The notes beneath the pieces were generated by a model. That model had not been told where the DNA came from. It saw only the letters and a list, made by a program, of their open reading frames with translations, and searched no databases. A program made the position numbers and the translations under genes. This document shows positions 17,174 through 25,061 of a DNA stretch of 52,060 nt, in pieces (position 1 is the stretch's first letter; each line of letters opens with the position of its first letter). Source of the stretch: CAKOSP01 sp964369845 (lineage in GTDB: Bacteria > Bacillota_I > Bacilli_A > RF39 > UBA660); the NCBI GenBank assembly GCA_964369845.1, contig CAYJFJ010000007.1, forward strand, positions 1-52,060. The letters are read 5' to 3'.

Positions 17174-18667
17174 TTATCCCTTCTTAATTCTAATGTTTGT
17201 TTCAGTATTTTTAGTTAATCTAAGTCGCTCAGCTTCCAAAAATCCTTCAGCTACTTTTAAATCCTTTTCACCATTTATCAGTTTTAAATGTTCAACAATA
17301 CCATCTATTGTACGGTTATCATATCCTTTTACCGATAAATATGAATAAACTGATGATTGCGTAAAATCAAATTTATTTGCTAATCTTTTATATTCTTTTA
17401 ATAGTTTCATTATACTTTTTGGAAGTGGTTTATCACTTTTTTTAGCATATTTATAAAAGTCTAAGATACTACTTGTTCCTAAATTTTCTTTTAAATAATA
17501 AAAATTTATTTTGGAATTTAAAAATAATGGATCACTTAATTTTTCTATAAGTGGTTCAAATATTATTCTTTCCCTTTTTTCTCTTAATAATTCATAATAT
17601 TTTAAATATATTATACTTCCAAGCTTTGATTCATAATCACCACAGTCAAATTCTAGTGCACTATATAAATTTATACAATCAGTTAAAAGTTTATTATAAT
17701 CTTGTTCACTTTCTGGTAATGATTCACTTAATTTTCTGAAGTCTTCTTCAAAATGAAATGTAGTAGGTCCATTACTATTATAGTAATAAGCACTTTCTAA
17801 AATTTCTTTTTTAAAGTTTTCTTCTGACATATCTTCGTATTTCATTATTTGTTCTCTTATAATCAATTTAACTTCATAATCGTATAAATAAAAACTGAAA
17901 TGCCTAAGTGCATCAATAAATAATTTTTTATTTTTTTCATCTTTTCTATAAGGCATTATAATACGATTTGCTGTTTCATTTACTAAACCTTTGATTGAAG
18001 CTCCTTCTTTATTGAGTGCAGCATTACATATTTTTTTATATTCTGCATTTTTAAGTTCTTTAACACTATTGTGAAATTCATCAAAATATTTTTCTTTTAA
18101 CCCTTGTGCTGATATAAGCAATTTTAATTTTTGAGTTATATATTCATCTTTCATAAGTTCACTACCATATATTTCATGCAATTTATTTACATTATTTTTT
18201 TTAACTTCAATTGGTCCCCTGTTAATATCACAGAATTTCGTTAATACTTCACAAAATTTATGAGCATCTATTTTTTCTTTCAATGGTAAAATGCCTTTTT
18301 TATTTCTAAGTTCCTTAATCATTTCTATTTTATAAAAAATATCAACTTTTTCGTCAATTTCTATTTTTTCGAAGTCAGATAAATCAAACATTATATTTAA
18401 TAATGTATTAACTTCCAAATCTTTGAAAAACTTAGTTCTTCTACTCTTTCTTGATTTTTCACTTAATAAAATAAATCTTTGTATAAAATCTTCTGAATAA
18501 TTTGTATTATGAAAAATTTCATAATTATTATCCATTAGTTTATCTAGTTCCCCTGGTTTAATTTCTTTTGCAAACATAACATGAGAAACGAAACCTTTTT
18601 CCATATATTTATAGTATATATTTTCTACTCTTTCTTCTAGTGATACTTTTACTTTTCCATTACTCAT
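17174..18667 (-). CDS. Hypothetical protein (497 aa)
   Basis: Not recognised. It is a long, soluble, charged, predicted all-helical protein (helical-repeat-like in places) without signal peptide. It has SD GGGGGATG ahead of ATG and a good promoter immediately upstream. Possible scaffold or regulatory role, but this cannot be supported from sequence. Confidence 0.65.
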   Translation of the reverse strand: MSNGKVKVSLEERVENIYYKYMEKGFVSHVMFAKEIKPGELDKLMDNNYEIFHNTNYSEDFIQRFILLSEKSRKSRRTKFFKDLEVNTLLNIMFDLSDFEKIEIDEKVDIFYKIEMIKELRNKKGILPLKEKIDAHKFCEVLTKFCDINRGPIEVKKNNVNKLHEIYGSELMKDEYITQKLKLLISAQGLKEKYFDEFHNSVKELKNAEYKKICNAALNKEGASIKGLVNETANRIIMPYRKDEKNKKLFIDALRHFSFYLYDYEVKLIIREQIMKYEDMSEENFKKEILESAYYYNSNGPTTFHFEEDFRKLSESLPESEQDYNKLLTDCINLYSALEFDCGDYESKLGSIIYLKYYELLREKRERIIFEPLIEKLSDPLFLNSKINFYYLKENLGTSSILDFYKYAKKSDKPLPKSIMKLLKEYKRLANKFDFTQSSVYSYLSVKGYDNRTIDGIVEHLKLINGEKDLKVAEGFLEAERLRLTKNTETNIRIKKG

Positions 18668-18689
18668 TTGTCATCCCCCGATTTCATAT

Positions 18690-18718
18690 ATTATAACACA
18701 TTTGTAACATATAAGCAA
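18690..18718 (-). promoter_or_regulatory. Promoter for the 497-aa/221-aa operon
   Basis: TTGCTT (18713-18718) and TATAAT (18690-18695) with a 17 bp spacer, just downstream of the rplT terminator. Confidence 0.7.
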
Positions 18719-18727
18719 CATTTGCAT

Positions 18728-18751
18728 AAAAAAACATGCTGTGTGCATGTT
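18728..18751 (-). terminator. Terminator of the infC-rpmI-rplT operon
   Basis: AACATGC pairs with GCATGTT (18733-18739 with 18745-18751), loop of 5 nt, followed on the minus strand by seven U. Confidence 0.85.
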
Positions 18752-18766
18752 AATTATTAATAAAAA

Positions 18767-19333
18767 TTATTTTAAAGCAGCGATAATATCGTCTTTTTTC
18801 ATTGTTGAGTAACCTTTAACTCCAGCTTCTTTAGCCATAGCTTTTAACTCAGTTAATGTTTTTGATGATAAATCTTCTTTAACTTCTTTTTTAACAGTTT
18901 CTTTTTTAACAGTTTCTTTTTTTACTTCAGTTTTAACTGTTTCTTTTTTTGCAGCTTTAGGAGCAGCTACTACTTCTCCATTTAAAGCAGCTTTAGCTTT
19001 TTCAACTAATGCAGTGAATGCTTTAGGATCAGCTATTGCAATTTCAGATAACATTTTTCTATTAATTTCAATACCTGCTAATGCCATACCATTAATGAAT
19101 TTAGAATAACTAACTCCATTTTCGCGACATGCTGCATTGATTCTTGTAATCCATAATTTTCTGAAATTTCTTTTATTTTGTCTTCTATCTCTATAAGCAT
19201 ATTGTCCACTATGGAATACTTGCTCTTGAGCTGTTTTATATAATCTATGTTTACTTCCAAAGTACCCTTTTGCTTCTTTTAATACTTTACGTCTTCTATT
19301 TTTAGAAACGTTTCCGCCTTTAACTCTTGCCAT
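18767..19333 (-). CDS. rplT: 50S ribosomal protein L20 with C-terminal Rho_N/SAP-like extension
   Basis: Residues 1-118 are a complete L20 (MARVKGGNVSKNRRRKVLK, RKLWITRINAACRENGVSYS, NRKMLSEIA). The normal family length is about 118; here a Lys/Thr-rich linker with repeated KKETV units (about 120-153) leads to a C-terminal LTELKAMAKEAGVKGYST segment typical of Rho_N/SAP-like nucleic-acid-binding domains. L20 assembles 23S rRNA and represses its own operon through the leader. The extension may add RNA contacts. Confidence 0.95.
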   Translation of the reverse strand: MARVKGGNVSKNRRRKVLKEAKGYFGSKHRLYKTAQEQVFHSGQYAYRDRRQNKRNFRKLWITRINAACRENGVSYSKFINGMALAGIEINRKMLSEIAIADPKAFTALVEKAKAALNGEVVAAPKAAKKETVKTEVKKETVKKETVKKEVKEDLSSKTLTELKAMAKEAGVKGYSTMKKDDIIAALK

Positions 19334-19346
19334 TACTTAAACCTCC

Positions 19347-19541
19347 TTAAATAACAGATTTTAATCTGCTAGTTTCTCCTTTACTTAATACTTGTGTTCC
19401 TCTTCTTTGACGAACTTGTTTTGCACTGTCTTTTCCAGTTTTGTGGTTACCACCACTAATTTTTGCAACTACACTTCCATTTTTTTTAACTTTTAGAACT
19501 TTGCTAGTTGCTTTGTGTGTTTTTTGTTTACATTTTGCCAT
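19347..19541 (-). CDS. rpmI: 50S ribosomal protein L35
   Basis: The 64-residue basic protein begins MAKCKQKTHKATSKVLKVKK and lies between infC and rplT, the universal order. SD AAAGGA stands 9 nt upstream of ATG. Confidence 0.95.
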   Translation of the reverse strand: MAKCKQKTHKATSKVLKVKKNGSVVAKISGGNHKTGKDSAKQVRQRRGTQVLSKGETSRLKSVI

Positions 19542-19558
19542 ACTTCAATAATTCCTTT

Positions 19559-20122
19559 CTACTTTGTTTCCTTTTTTGGTGCAAGTAACATATGCATTTG
19601 TCTTCCCTCAAGTTTTGGTGAAGCTTCAATAACTGATACCTCAGCTAATTCTTCTGCAAATCTTAAAAGAACACTTTCTCCTAGCTCAGTACGAGCCATT
19701 TCTCTACCTCTAAATCTTATAAACGCCTTAACTTTGTGACCTTTTTCTAAGTAAGCAGAAGCATTTTTCTTACGAGTATTAAAGTCTCCAATATCTATAT
19801 TCCAAGATAATCTGTACTCTTTAGTCTCTTTGTTTACTTCTCTTTGTTTTTTTAGAGCTTCTTTTTGTTTTTTAGACTTCTCATATTTGAATTTATTATA
19901 GTCCATAATTTTAGCTACTGCTGGTGTTGTGTTTTCACTCATAAGCACTAAATCAAGACCTGCAACATTTGATAATGTTAATGCATCTTGTAATTTTTTA
20001 ATACCCATTTTTTCACCATTAGGTCCAATAACCATCATTTCATGTACTCTAATATGTTCATTAATTTGATTTTCATCTTTTTTTACGTTTCTACCAGGAA
20101 CGTATCCATACTTGTTCGCTAT
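19559..20122 (-). CDS. infC: Translation initiation factor IF-3, apparent AUA start
   Basis: The protein has the IF3 N-domain (NEHIRVHEMMVIGPNGEKMG) and C-domain (KEYRLSWNIDIGDFNTR, KVKAFIRFRGREMA). The only in-frame conventional start near the family N-terminus is GTG at 20137, but this GTG is itself part of the SD GTGGAGGTG. Eight nt beyond GGAGG lies ATA (20120-20122), giving a 187-residue protein. Non-canonical AUU/AUC/AUA starts are a known IF3 autoregulation device, so ATA is the preferred start. Confidence 0.93.
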   Translation of the reverse strand: MANKYGYVPGRNVKKDENQINEHIRVHEMMVIGPNGEKMGIKKLQDALTLSNVAGLDLVLMSENTTPAVAKIMDYNKFKYEKSKKQKEALKKQREVNKETKEYRLSWNIDIGDFNTRKKNASAYLEKGHKVKAFIRFRGREMARTELGESVLLRFAEELAEVSVIEASPKLEGRQMHMLLAPKKETK

Positions 20123-20144
20123 GTCAAGCACCTCCACTTATTAA

Positions 20145-20275
20145 ATTAAAAAGGCAGAGTCTAAACCCCACCTTAAAAAACATAAAATATTATTTATATT
20201 AGTAAATAAATTTAGGTTTTTTACCCATTGCTACTTGCAATAAGGTGGATATAAATCGCTTTCCTTTTTAATAAC
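20145..20275 (-). promoter_or_regulatory. L20-type leader with terminator and long-range alternative pairing
   Basis: Just before infC the minus-strand RNA can form a terminator: AAGGUGGG pairs with UCUGCCUU, loop of 8 nt, followed by U-rich sequence. Upstream, CCACCUUA (near 20243-20250) is complementary to UAAGGUGG and can form the alternative structure. This matches the organisation of L20 leaders in Firmicutes, where r-protein binding selects termination. Confidence 0.7.
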
Positions 20276-20281
20276 ACACAT

Positions 20282-20311
20282 ATTGTACTATAATTATATG
20301 TATTTTGTCAA
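20282..20311 (-). promoter_or_regulatory. infC operon promoter
   Basis: Perfect TTGACA -35 (20306-20311) and TACAAT -10 (20282-20287), 18 bp apart. The transcript start lies about 150 nt before infC, which fits a leader-controlled operon. Confidence 0.75.
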
Positions 20312-20351
20312 TCTTTTTTACTATTTTATATATTTTTATTTTTATAGTCTT

Positions 20352-21287
20352 TTATTTTTTTGTTACTGCTTCATATACTTTACGATTTGCTCTATAGTAT
20401 ATCTCACTTAAACTTTCTAATTTATCATATGGATTTTCATTTTCTTTAGCAGTATACATATTTTCAAAAATTGTTAGAAGATCTTTGTTGATTCCTATTT
20501 CATTTAAATATTCAAAATAATCATACTGCTCTACTAAATCCAACTTATAAAAATCTGATGATCCGTATAATAAATTAATTATCATCATAGTATAACAGTA
20601 TAAATCACTTTGTTCATTTGCTTCATACTGTGCAACATAAGGATTTACTTTAGCTATGTATTTATTTGGAGCTTTAGATAAACCAGTACAGTAGTAAAGT
20701 AAATACTTAGCTGTTATTGGATGATTTTCTTTGATTTTTTGTAAATCTGATGACTTTATTTTTAACTTACATGAATCTAAATCTATAATTTTTATTTTGA
20801 CATCACTTTCTTCTACGTCTACCATTATATTTCCTTCATGAATGTCATTTAAAAATATATCCACATCTAATTTTTCTCTGATGACTTTTAACCTACTTAA
20901 TAACTCTCCTATTTTAGAAAGAACTTCTATTTTAAGCTTAACATCTATTTTATTATTATCAAACATTTCTTGAAGACATACTCCATTTGCAAACTCCATT
21001 ATATAACTACATAATTCATCTTTAATCGCAGTTATTTTTTCAGGATATACAAACTCTTCAATATTTAAACTTTCTTTTAACATTTCTAAAATTGTTAATG
21101 TATTTACTTTATCTAAGAAATATTCATCATATTTCAAATTTTGGTCTTTTCTAAAAATTTTTAAAACTTTTGTGATCGAAGATATAACTACTGTATATAA
21201 ATCTGCTTCCTGATTACTTACTCCTTCATAAATTCTTAATTTCTTTTTGTCCTTGTACTGTTTGTTAGTTAAATTATGTATTTTCAT
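20352..21287 (-). CDS. Divergent protein-kinase-fold protein
   Basis: The product (about 311 residues from ATG 21287, SD GAGGAG) resembles eukaryotic-like kinases in its central part: LNDIHEGNIMV looks like a catalytic loop (D-x-H-x-x-N) and IKIIDLDS like the metal-binding DFG region (DLD). YIMEFANGVCL fits the hinge. The N-lobe glycine loop and Lys are not obvious, and no TM or PASTA region is present. It may be a small-molecule or Ser/Thr kinase or a pseudokinase. Confidence 0.65.
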   Translation of the reverse strand: MKIHNLTNKQYKDKKKLRIYEGVSNQEADLYTVVISSITKVLKIFRKDQNLKYDEYFLDKVNTLTILEMLKESLNIEEFVYPEKITAIKDELCSYIMEFANGVCLQEMFDNNKIDVKLKIEVLSKIGELLSRLKVIREKLDVDIFLNDIHEGNIMVDVEESDVKIKIIDLDSCKLKIKSSDLQKIKENHPITAKYLLYYCTGLSKAPNKYIAKVNPYVAQYEANEQSDLYCYTMMIINLLYGSSDFYKLDLVEQYDYFEYLNEIGINKDLLTIFENMYTAKENENPYDKLESLSEIYYRANRKVYEAVTKK

Positions 21288-21326
21288 AAAATACTCCTCA
21301 ATTCGAAAATATACTACCACAAAAAT

Positions 21327-21351
21327 AAAAAAATAGCAAATATGCTACTTT
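21327..21351 (-). terminator. thrS terminator
   Basis: On the minus strand AGUAGCA pairs with UGCUAUU (one G-U), followed by a run of U. It overlaps the end of thrS. Confidence 0.7.
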
Positions 21352-23099
21352 TTATTTTTTATTCTTTCTTTTATATATTTAATAAATTCTTCTATTTCAA
21401 GTGTTTTTGTTTCTTGACTACCTAGTAATCTAAATGAAATAGTTTTATTTTCTTTTTCACTATCTCCAAGTATTATCGTAATAGGATTTTTCATAATATT
21501 ACTTTGTCTAATTCTATAATTCAGCGTTTCTTCACTTTCATCTAGTGATGTTCTTATATCATTATCAAGTAAAATTCCTTCTATTTCTTTAGCATATTCA
21601 CTGTGATGCTTACTATTTATAGGAACTATATTTGCCTGCACTGGTGATAACCAAAGTGGAAATGCCCCTTTGAAATGTTCAATCATTAAAACAAAGAATC
21701 TTTCATATGAACCTAATATCGCTCTGTGAACCATTACTGGAGTTTCTTTTTCACCTTTTTCGTTTATGAAACTTAAGTCAAACCTTTTAGGTGTTGCAAA
21801 ATCTATTTGTACTGTTGGTATTTGAAGTTCTCTACCCATTGCATCTTTAAACATAAAATCTAATTTAGGTCCGTATAAAGCAGCTTCTCCTTCACATCTT
21901 TTAGCATTTAAACCAAGTTCATCTGATACTTCCTGTAAAATACTTTCGCATATATCCCAGTCCTCTTCAGTTCCAATATATTTACTAAAATCACTTGAAT
22001 CTCTTACTGAAAGTGAAACCCAATTGTTTTCCCATAATCCTACACTTGTATAAAAATCTTTTATAATGCTGCATAAAGCTTTAATTTCTTCTTTTACTTG
22101 TTCTCTAGTACAAAATACATGTCCATCTTCTACTGTGATTGCATATACCCTACTCATACCAGATACAGCACCTTGAAGTTCTGCTCTATACTGCTTATCA
22201 GATTCCATGTATCTAATTGGTAAGTCTTTATAACTTCTTATTTTTGATGCAAATAGCTGAGTATGATGTGGACACTGAACTGGTTTTAGAACAAACTCGT
22301 GACCTTTAGGCGATTGAACTCTAAATAGTTCATCATTAAATTTTGCAGCATGTCCACTTGTTTCAAATAATGAAATATTTGCCAGTGATGGACAACTTAC
22401 TTTTTCAAAACCATTTTTCTTACAAATTCTTTCAACTTCTTTTTGAAGTTCATCTTTTATAATTACCCCTCTTGGTGTATATAATGGAAGCCCTGGACCT
22501 ACATATTCTGAATTACAAAATAAATCAAGTTCTTTACCTATTTTTCTGTGATCACGTTCTTTTGCATCTTCTAAAAATGCTAAGTAATCATTTAATCTTT
22601 CTTCTGTATCAAAACATATACCATATACTCTTTGTAACATTTTATTGTTTTTATCTGCTTTGAAATACGCTCCAGAACATTTTAATAGTTTGAAATGTTT
22701 CAATTCTTTTACTGTGTCAACGTGTGGTCCACGACATAAATCTGTAAATTCTCCTTGAGAATATGCTGTAATTACTTCTGCATCAGTCATTGAATTAATT
22801 AATTCCACTTTATATTCGTCGTTCATAAATAATTCTAAAGCTTCAACTCTAGTTAATTCTTTTCTTATTATTCTTTTTCCGTCTTTACTAATTTTTTTCA
22901 TTTCTCTTTCAATTTTAGCAAAGTCTTCTTCAGTAATTACTCCTCCATTTAAATCCATGTCATAGTAAAATCCTTCTTCAATTACAGGTCCTACCCAAAA
23001 TTTTGCTTCTGGATATATTCTTTTTACTGCTTGTGCTAGTAAATGAGCACAACTGTGATTAATTACACTTAATTTCTCATCTTCTTTTATGTTTATCAT
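21345..23099 (-). CDS. thrS: Threonyl-tRNA synthetase lacking the TGS domain
   Basis: The enzyme has the editing domain (HSCAHLLAQAVKRIYP; DLCRGPHVDT), the class II catalytic core (VQCPHHTQLF, motif 2 RYMESDKQYRAE, ELQIPTVQIDF, PVMVHRAILGSYERF) and the anticodon-binding domain. From ATG 23099 (SD AAAGGAG) it is 584 residues, shorter than the usual approximately 640, because the N-terminal TGS domain is absent: the editing domain starts within 20 residues. It charges tRNA-Thr. A T-box in the operon leader controls it. Confidence 0.95.
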   Translation of the reverse strand: MINIKEDEKLSVINHSCAHLLAQAVKRIYPEAKFWVGPVIEEGFYYDMDLNGGVITEEDFAKIEREMKKISKDGKRIIRKELTRVEALELFMNDEYKVELINSMTDAEVITAYSQGEFTDLCRGPHVDTVKELKHFKLLKCSGAYFKADKNNKMLQRVYGICFDTEERLNDYLAFLEDAKERDHRKIGKELDLFCNSEYVGPGLPLYTPRGVIIKDELQKEVERICKKNGFEKVSCPSLANISLFETSGHAAKFNDELFRVQSPKGHEFVLKPVQCPHHTQLFASKIRSYKDLPIRYMESDKQYRAELQGAVSGMSRVYAITVEDGHVFCTREQVKEEIKALCSIIKDFYTSVGLWENNWVSLSVRDSSDFSKYIGTEEDWDICESILQEVSDELGLNAKRCEGEAALYGPKLDFMFKDAMGRELQIPTVQIDFATPKRFDLSFINEKGEKETPVMVHRAILGSYERFFVLMIEHFKGAFPLWLSPVQANIVPINSKHHSEYAKEIEGILLDNDIRTSLDESEETLNYRIRQSNIMKNPITIILGDSEKENKTISFRLLGSQETKTLEIEEFIKYIKERIKNKK

Positions 23100-23484
23100 T
23101 TTCAATTTCTCCTTTTTCAAAATAAACTATCATATGTTTTATTCTTTCTTTATCTACACTTACCTCTTTTAAATATTCTTTAGTTCTATTTACTTGTTCA
23201 AAATATTTTTCACCAAACTGATTTTCATTTAAATGTGAGGTTCTTATTAAACTAAGCACCCTAGGATTAACATATATTCTTTTTTCATTAAAATCATCTT
23301 CTACTTCAATAAAAATATTACTCTGATAATTTTCTTTTTTTTCTTTAATCTTTTCTTCGTCTACTTCTATTAAATGCGGAAAATTCTCAATATCTTTATG
23401 TGTGATGACTTCTAGTTTAGGCATATCTTTATACGATTTTTTATACGTTTCTTTTAAAAAATCTTTTATTTTTTTTGCTTCCAT
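23077..23484 (-). CDS. Hypothetical protein (135 aa) between T-box and thrS
   Basis: Not recognised. A soluble, highly charged alpha/beta protein. ATG 23484 has SD AGGAGG 4 nt upstream, immediately after the T-box terminator, and the gene overlaps thrS by 23 nt, so translation is probably coupled. It does not look like a detached TGS domain. Its place in a threonine-regulated operon suggests a role linked to threonine or tRNA, but this is inference only. Confidence 0.65.
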   Translation of the reverse strand: MEAKKIKDFLKETYKKSYKDMPKLEVITHKDIENFPHLIEVDEEKIKEKKENYQSNIFIEVEDDFNEKRIYVNPRVLSLIRTSHLNENQFGEKYFEQVNRTKEYLKEVSVDKERIKHMIVYFEKGEIENDKHKRR

Positions 23485-23493
23485 TTTTCCTCC

Positions 23494-23690
23494 TAAAATA
23501 AAAACCACATACTTGCTAGGAGCAAATATGCGGTACCATCCTAATTTTTTCTTAATTTGTATAACGGCATTACCCGAAATTTATTAATTCTCTCAAAAAG
23601 TAGTAACAATTGTTTAATTTATTAGCTTACACCTACCGCTAACTCTCTATTAAATTAACTTCAATTATCTTGTCTTTTTTCCCTGATTTC
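23494..23690 (-). promoter_or_regulatory. T-box riboswitch (threonine)
   Basis: The minus-strand leader has a T-box core GGATGGTACCGC (23530-23541) that overlaps the 5' arm of a 13 bp terminator (23505-23517 with 23521-23533) followed by U-rich sequence. Upstream are AGAGAGUUAGCGGUAGGUG, a Stem I-like feature, and a GUUACUACUUUU segment carrying ACU, a Thr codon, as likely specifier. Uncharged tRNA-Thr would favour antitermination. Confidence 0.85.
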
Positions 23691-23696
23691 CCTTTA

Positions 23697-23725
23697 ATTA
23701 TATCACTAGTAAATAATTTTTTCAA
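23697..23725 (-). promoter_or_regulatory. T-box/thrS operon promoter
   Basis: TTGAAA (23720-23725) and TATAAT (23697-23702), 17 bp spacer, about 7 nt before the T-box. Confidence 0.75.
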
Positions 23726-23733
23726 TATCATTA

Positions 23734-23762
23734 TTCAAAAAGTGATAAACCTTTGTTATAAT
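23734..23762 (+). promoter_or_regulatory. Promoter of the Y-family polymerase gene
   Basis: TTCAAA (23734-23739) and TATAAT (23757-23762), 17 bp spacer, with SD AAAGGG before ATG 23787. No LexA (CGAAC-N4-GTTCG) box is visible. Confidence 0.6.
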
Positions 23763-23786
23763 TAATATGTTAGAAAGGGTTTATCT

Positions 23787-25055
23787 ATGAACAAAACTAT
23801 AATGTGTATTGATTTAAAAAGTTTTTTTGCATCATGTGAATGTGTTGACAAAGGTTTAGACCCTTATACTACTCCACTAGTTGTTGCTAGCTCTTCTCAG
23901 GGTCCTGGCGCAATAACATTAGCTATTACTCCTTATTTAAAATCCAAGGGTATTAAATCTAGATCAAGATTATTTGAAATTCCTCCCTATATTAAATATA
24001 CTATCGTTCCACCAAGAATGGGATTGTACCGAAATTTCAGTCAAAAAGTAATTGATGTATATCTTGAGTTTGTTTCTATTGATGACCTGCATGCTTACTC
24101 GATAGATGAATGTTTTTTAGATTTGACTAATTATATGAAACTATATAAAAAAAGTGATTTAGAACTAGCTAAATGCATTCTAGATAGAATAAAAATCAAA
24201 ACTGGTCTTACTGCTTCTTGCGGCATTGGTTCTAATCCTTTCTTTGCTAAAGTTGCTATGGATACTGAAGCTAAAAATAACAAACATTCAATAGCTAAAT
24301 GGGATTATGAAAATTACAAAAAACATTTACATAAAATTAATAAGTTAACAAATATTTGGGGACTTGGACCTAAATTCGAAAAAAAATTAAATAACTATGG
24401 CATTTTTACTGTGAAAGAATTTATGGAAAGTGATAAAGCTACACTAAAAAACAAATTCGGATTAGTAGCAAGTGAATTACATGATTATTTAAATGGACAT
24501 GATAATAGAACTATTAAAAGTATGAAGGAATCTGTAGCAGTAGATAAATCATATTCATTATCTCAAACTTTTTTTACTGATTATGACTATGATAATTCTA
24601 AAATAATTATAAATGAACTTTCTGAAGTTTTAGCACAAAAACTTAGAAAAAATTCGAAAGAAACTACAACAATTAATTTAAAAGTTTCTTATTCTAGAGA
24701 AATCAATAAATCTTTTAATAAGTCTATTTCTCTTCTTCATCCTACTGATAATTACGATTTGATTAAAGAAACTGCTATTTTAATTTTTGAACAGTTATAT
24801 GAAGATTATCCAATCAGAAAAATTGAATTACATCTTTATAATTTAACAGAAAAGCTCGGAACTCAGTTAAATTTATTTGAAAATAAAGAAGTTATTTTAG
24901 AAAAGAACAATATCAATTCTACATTAGATAATATCAGAAATAAATATGGAACTAACGTTATAAACAGAGCTTCTTCTTTACTTGATGGTAGTAATATAAA
25001 AAATTATAATCAAAAACATGAACAAAAAAAATTAGAACCTAAAGTTAAGTTCTAA
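23787..25055 (+). CDS. Y-family DNA polymerase (UmuC/UvrX-type)
   Basis: The 422-residue protein has the Y-family N-terminus (IMCIDLKSFFASCECV), the catalytic YSIDECFLD, ASCGIGSNPFFAK, the helix-hairpin-helix NIWGLGPKFEKKL, and a C-terminal clamp-binding motif QLNLF. It belongs to the UmuC/UvrX branch rather than classical DinB, judged by the ASSSQGPGAITLAI region. It performs translesion synthesis. It stands alone and divergent from the thrS operon. Confidence 0.92.
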   Translation: MNKTIMCIDLKSFFASCECVDKGLDPYTTPLVVASSSQGPGAITLAITPYLKSKGIKSRSRLFEIPPYIKYTIVPPRMGLYRNFSQKVIDVYLEFVSIDDLHAYSIDECFLDLTNYMKLYKKSDLELAKCILDRIKIKTGLTASCGIGSNPFFAKVAMDTEAKNNKHSIAKWDYENYKKHLHKINKLTNIWGLGPKFEKKLNNYGIFTVKEFMESDKATLKNKFGLVASELHDYLNGHDNRTIKSMKESVAVDKSYSLSQTFFTDYDYDNSKIIINELSEVLAQKLRKNSKETTTINLKVSYSREINKSFNKSISLLHPTDNYDLIKETAILIFEQLYEDYPIRKIELHLYNLTEKLGTQLNLFENKEVILEKNNINSTLDNIRNKYGTNVINRASSLLDGSNIKNYNQKHEQKKLEPKVKF

Positions 25056-25061
25056 TTTTTT
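25024..25061. terminator. Bidirectional terminator between convergent genes
   Basis: ATTAGAAC (25031-25038) pairs with GTTCTAAT (25049-25056) with A and T runs outside. It serves both the polymerase gene and the minus-strand gene ending at 25061. Confidence 0.85.

Noticed and set aside
19078..19260. Open frame inside rplT on the same strand
   Set aside because: Fully contained in the L20 gene in another frame, no SD.
23740..23786. LexA/SOS box ahead of the Y-family polymerase
   Set aside because: No CGAAC-N4-GTTCG-like sequence is present between promoter and start.
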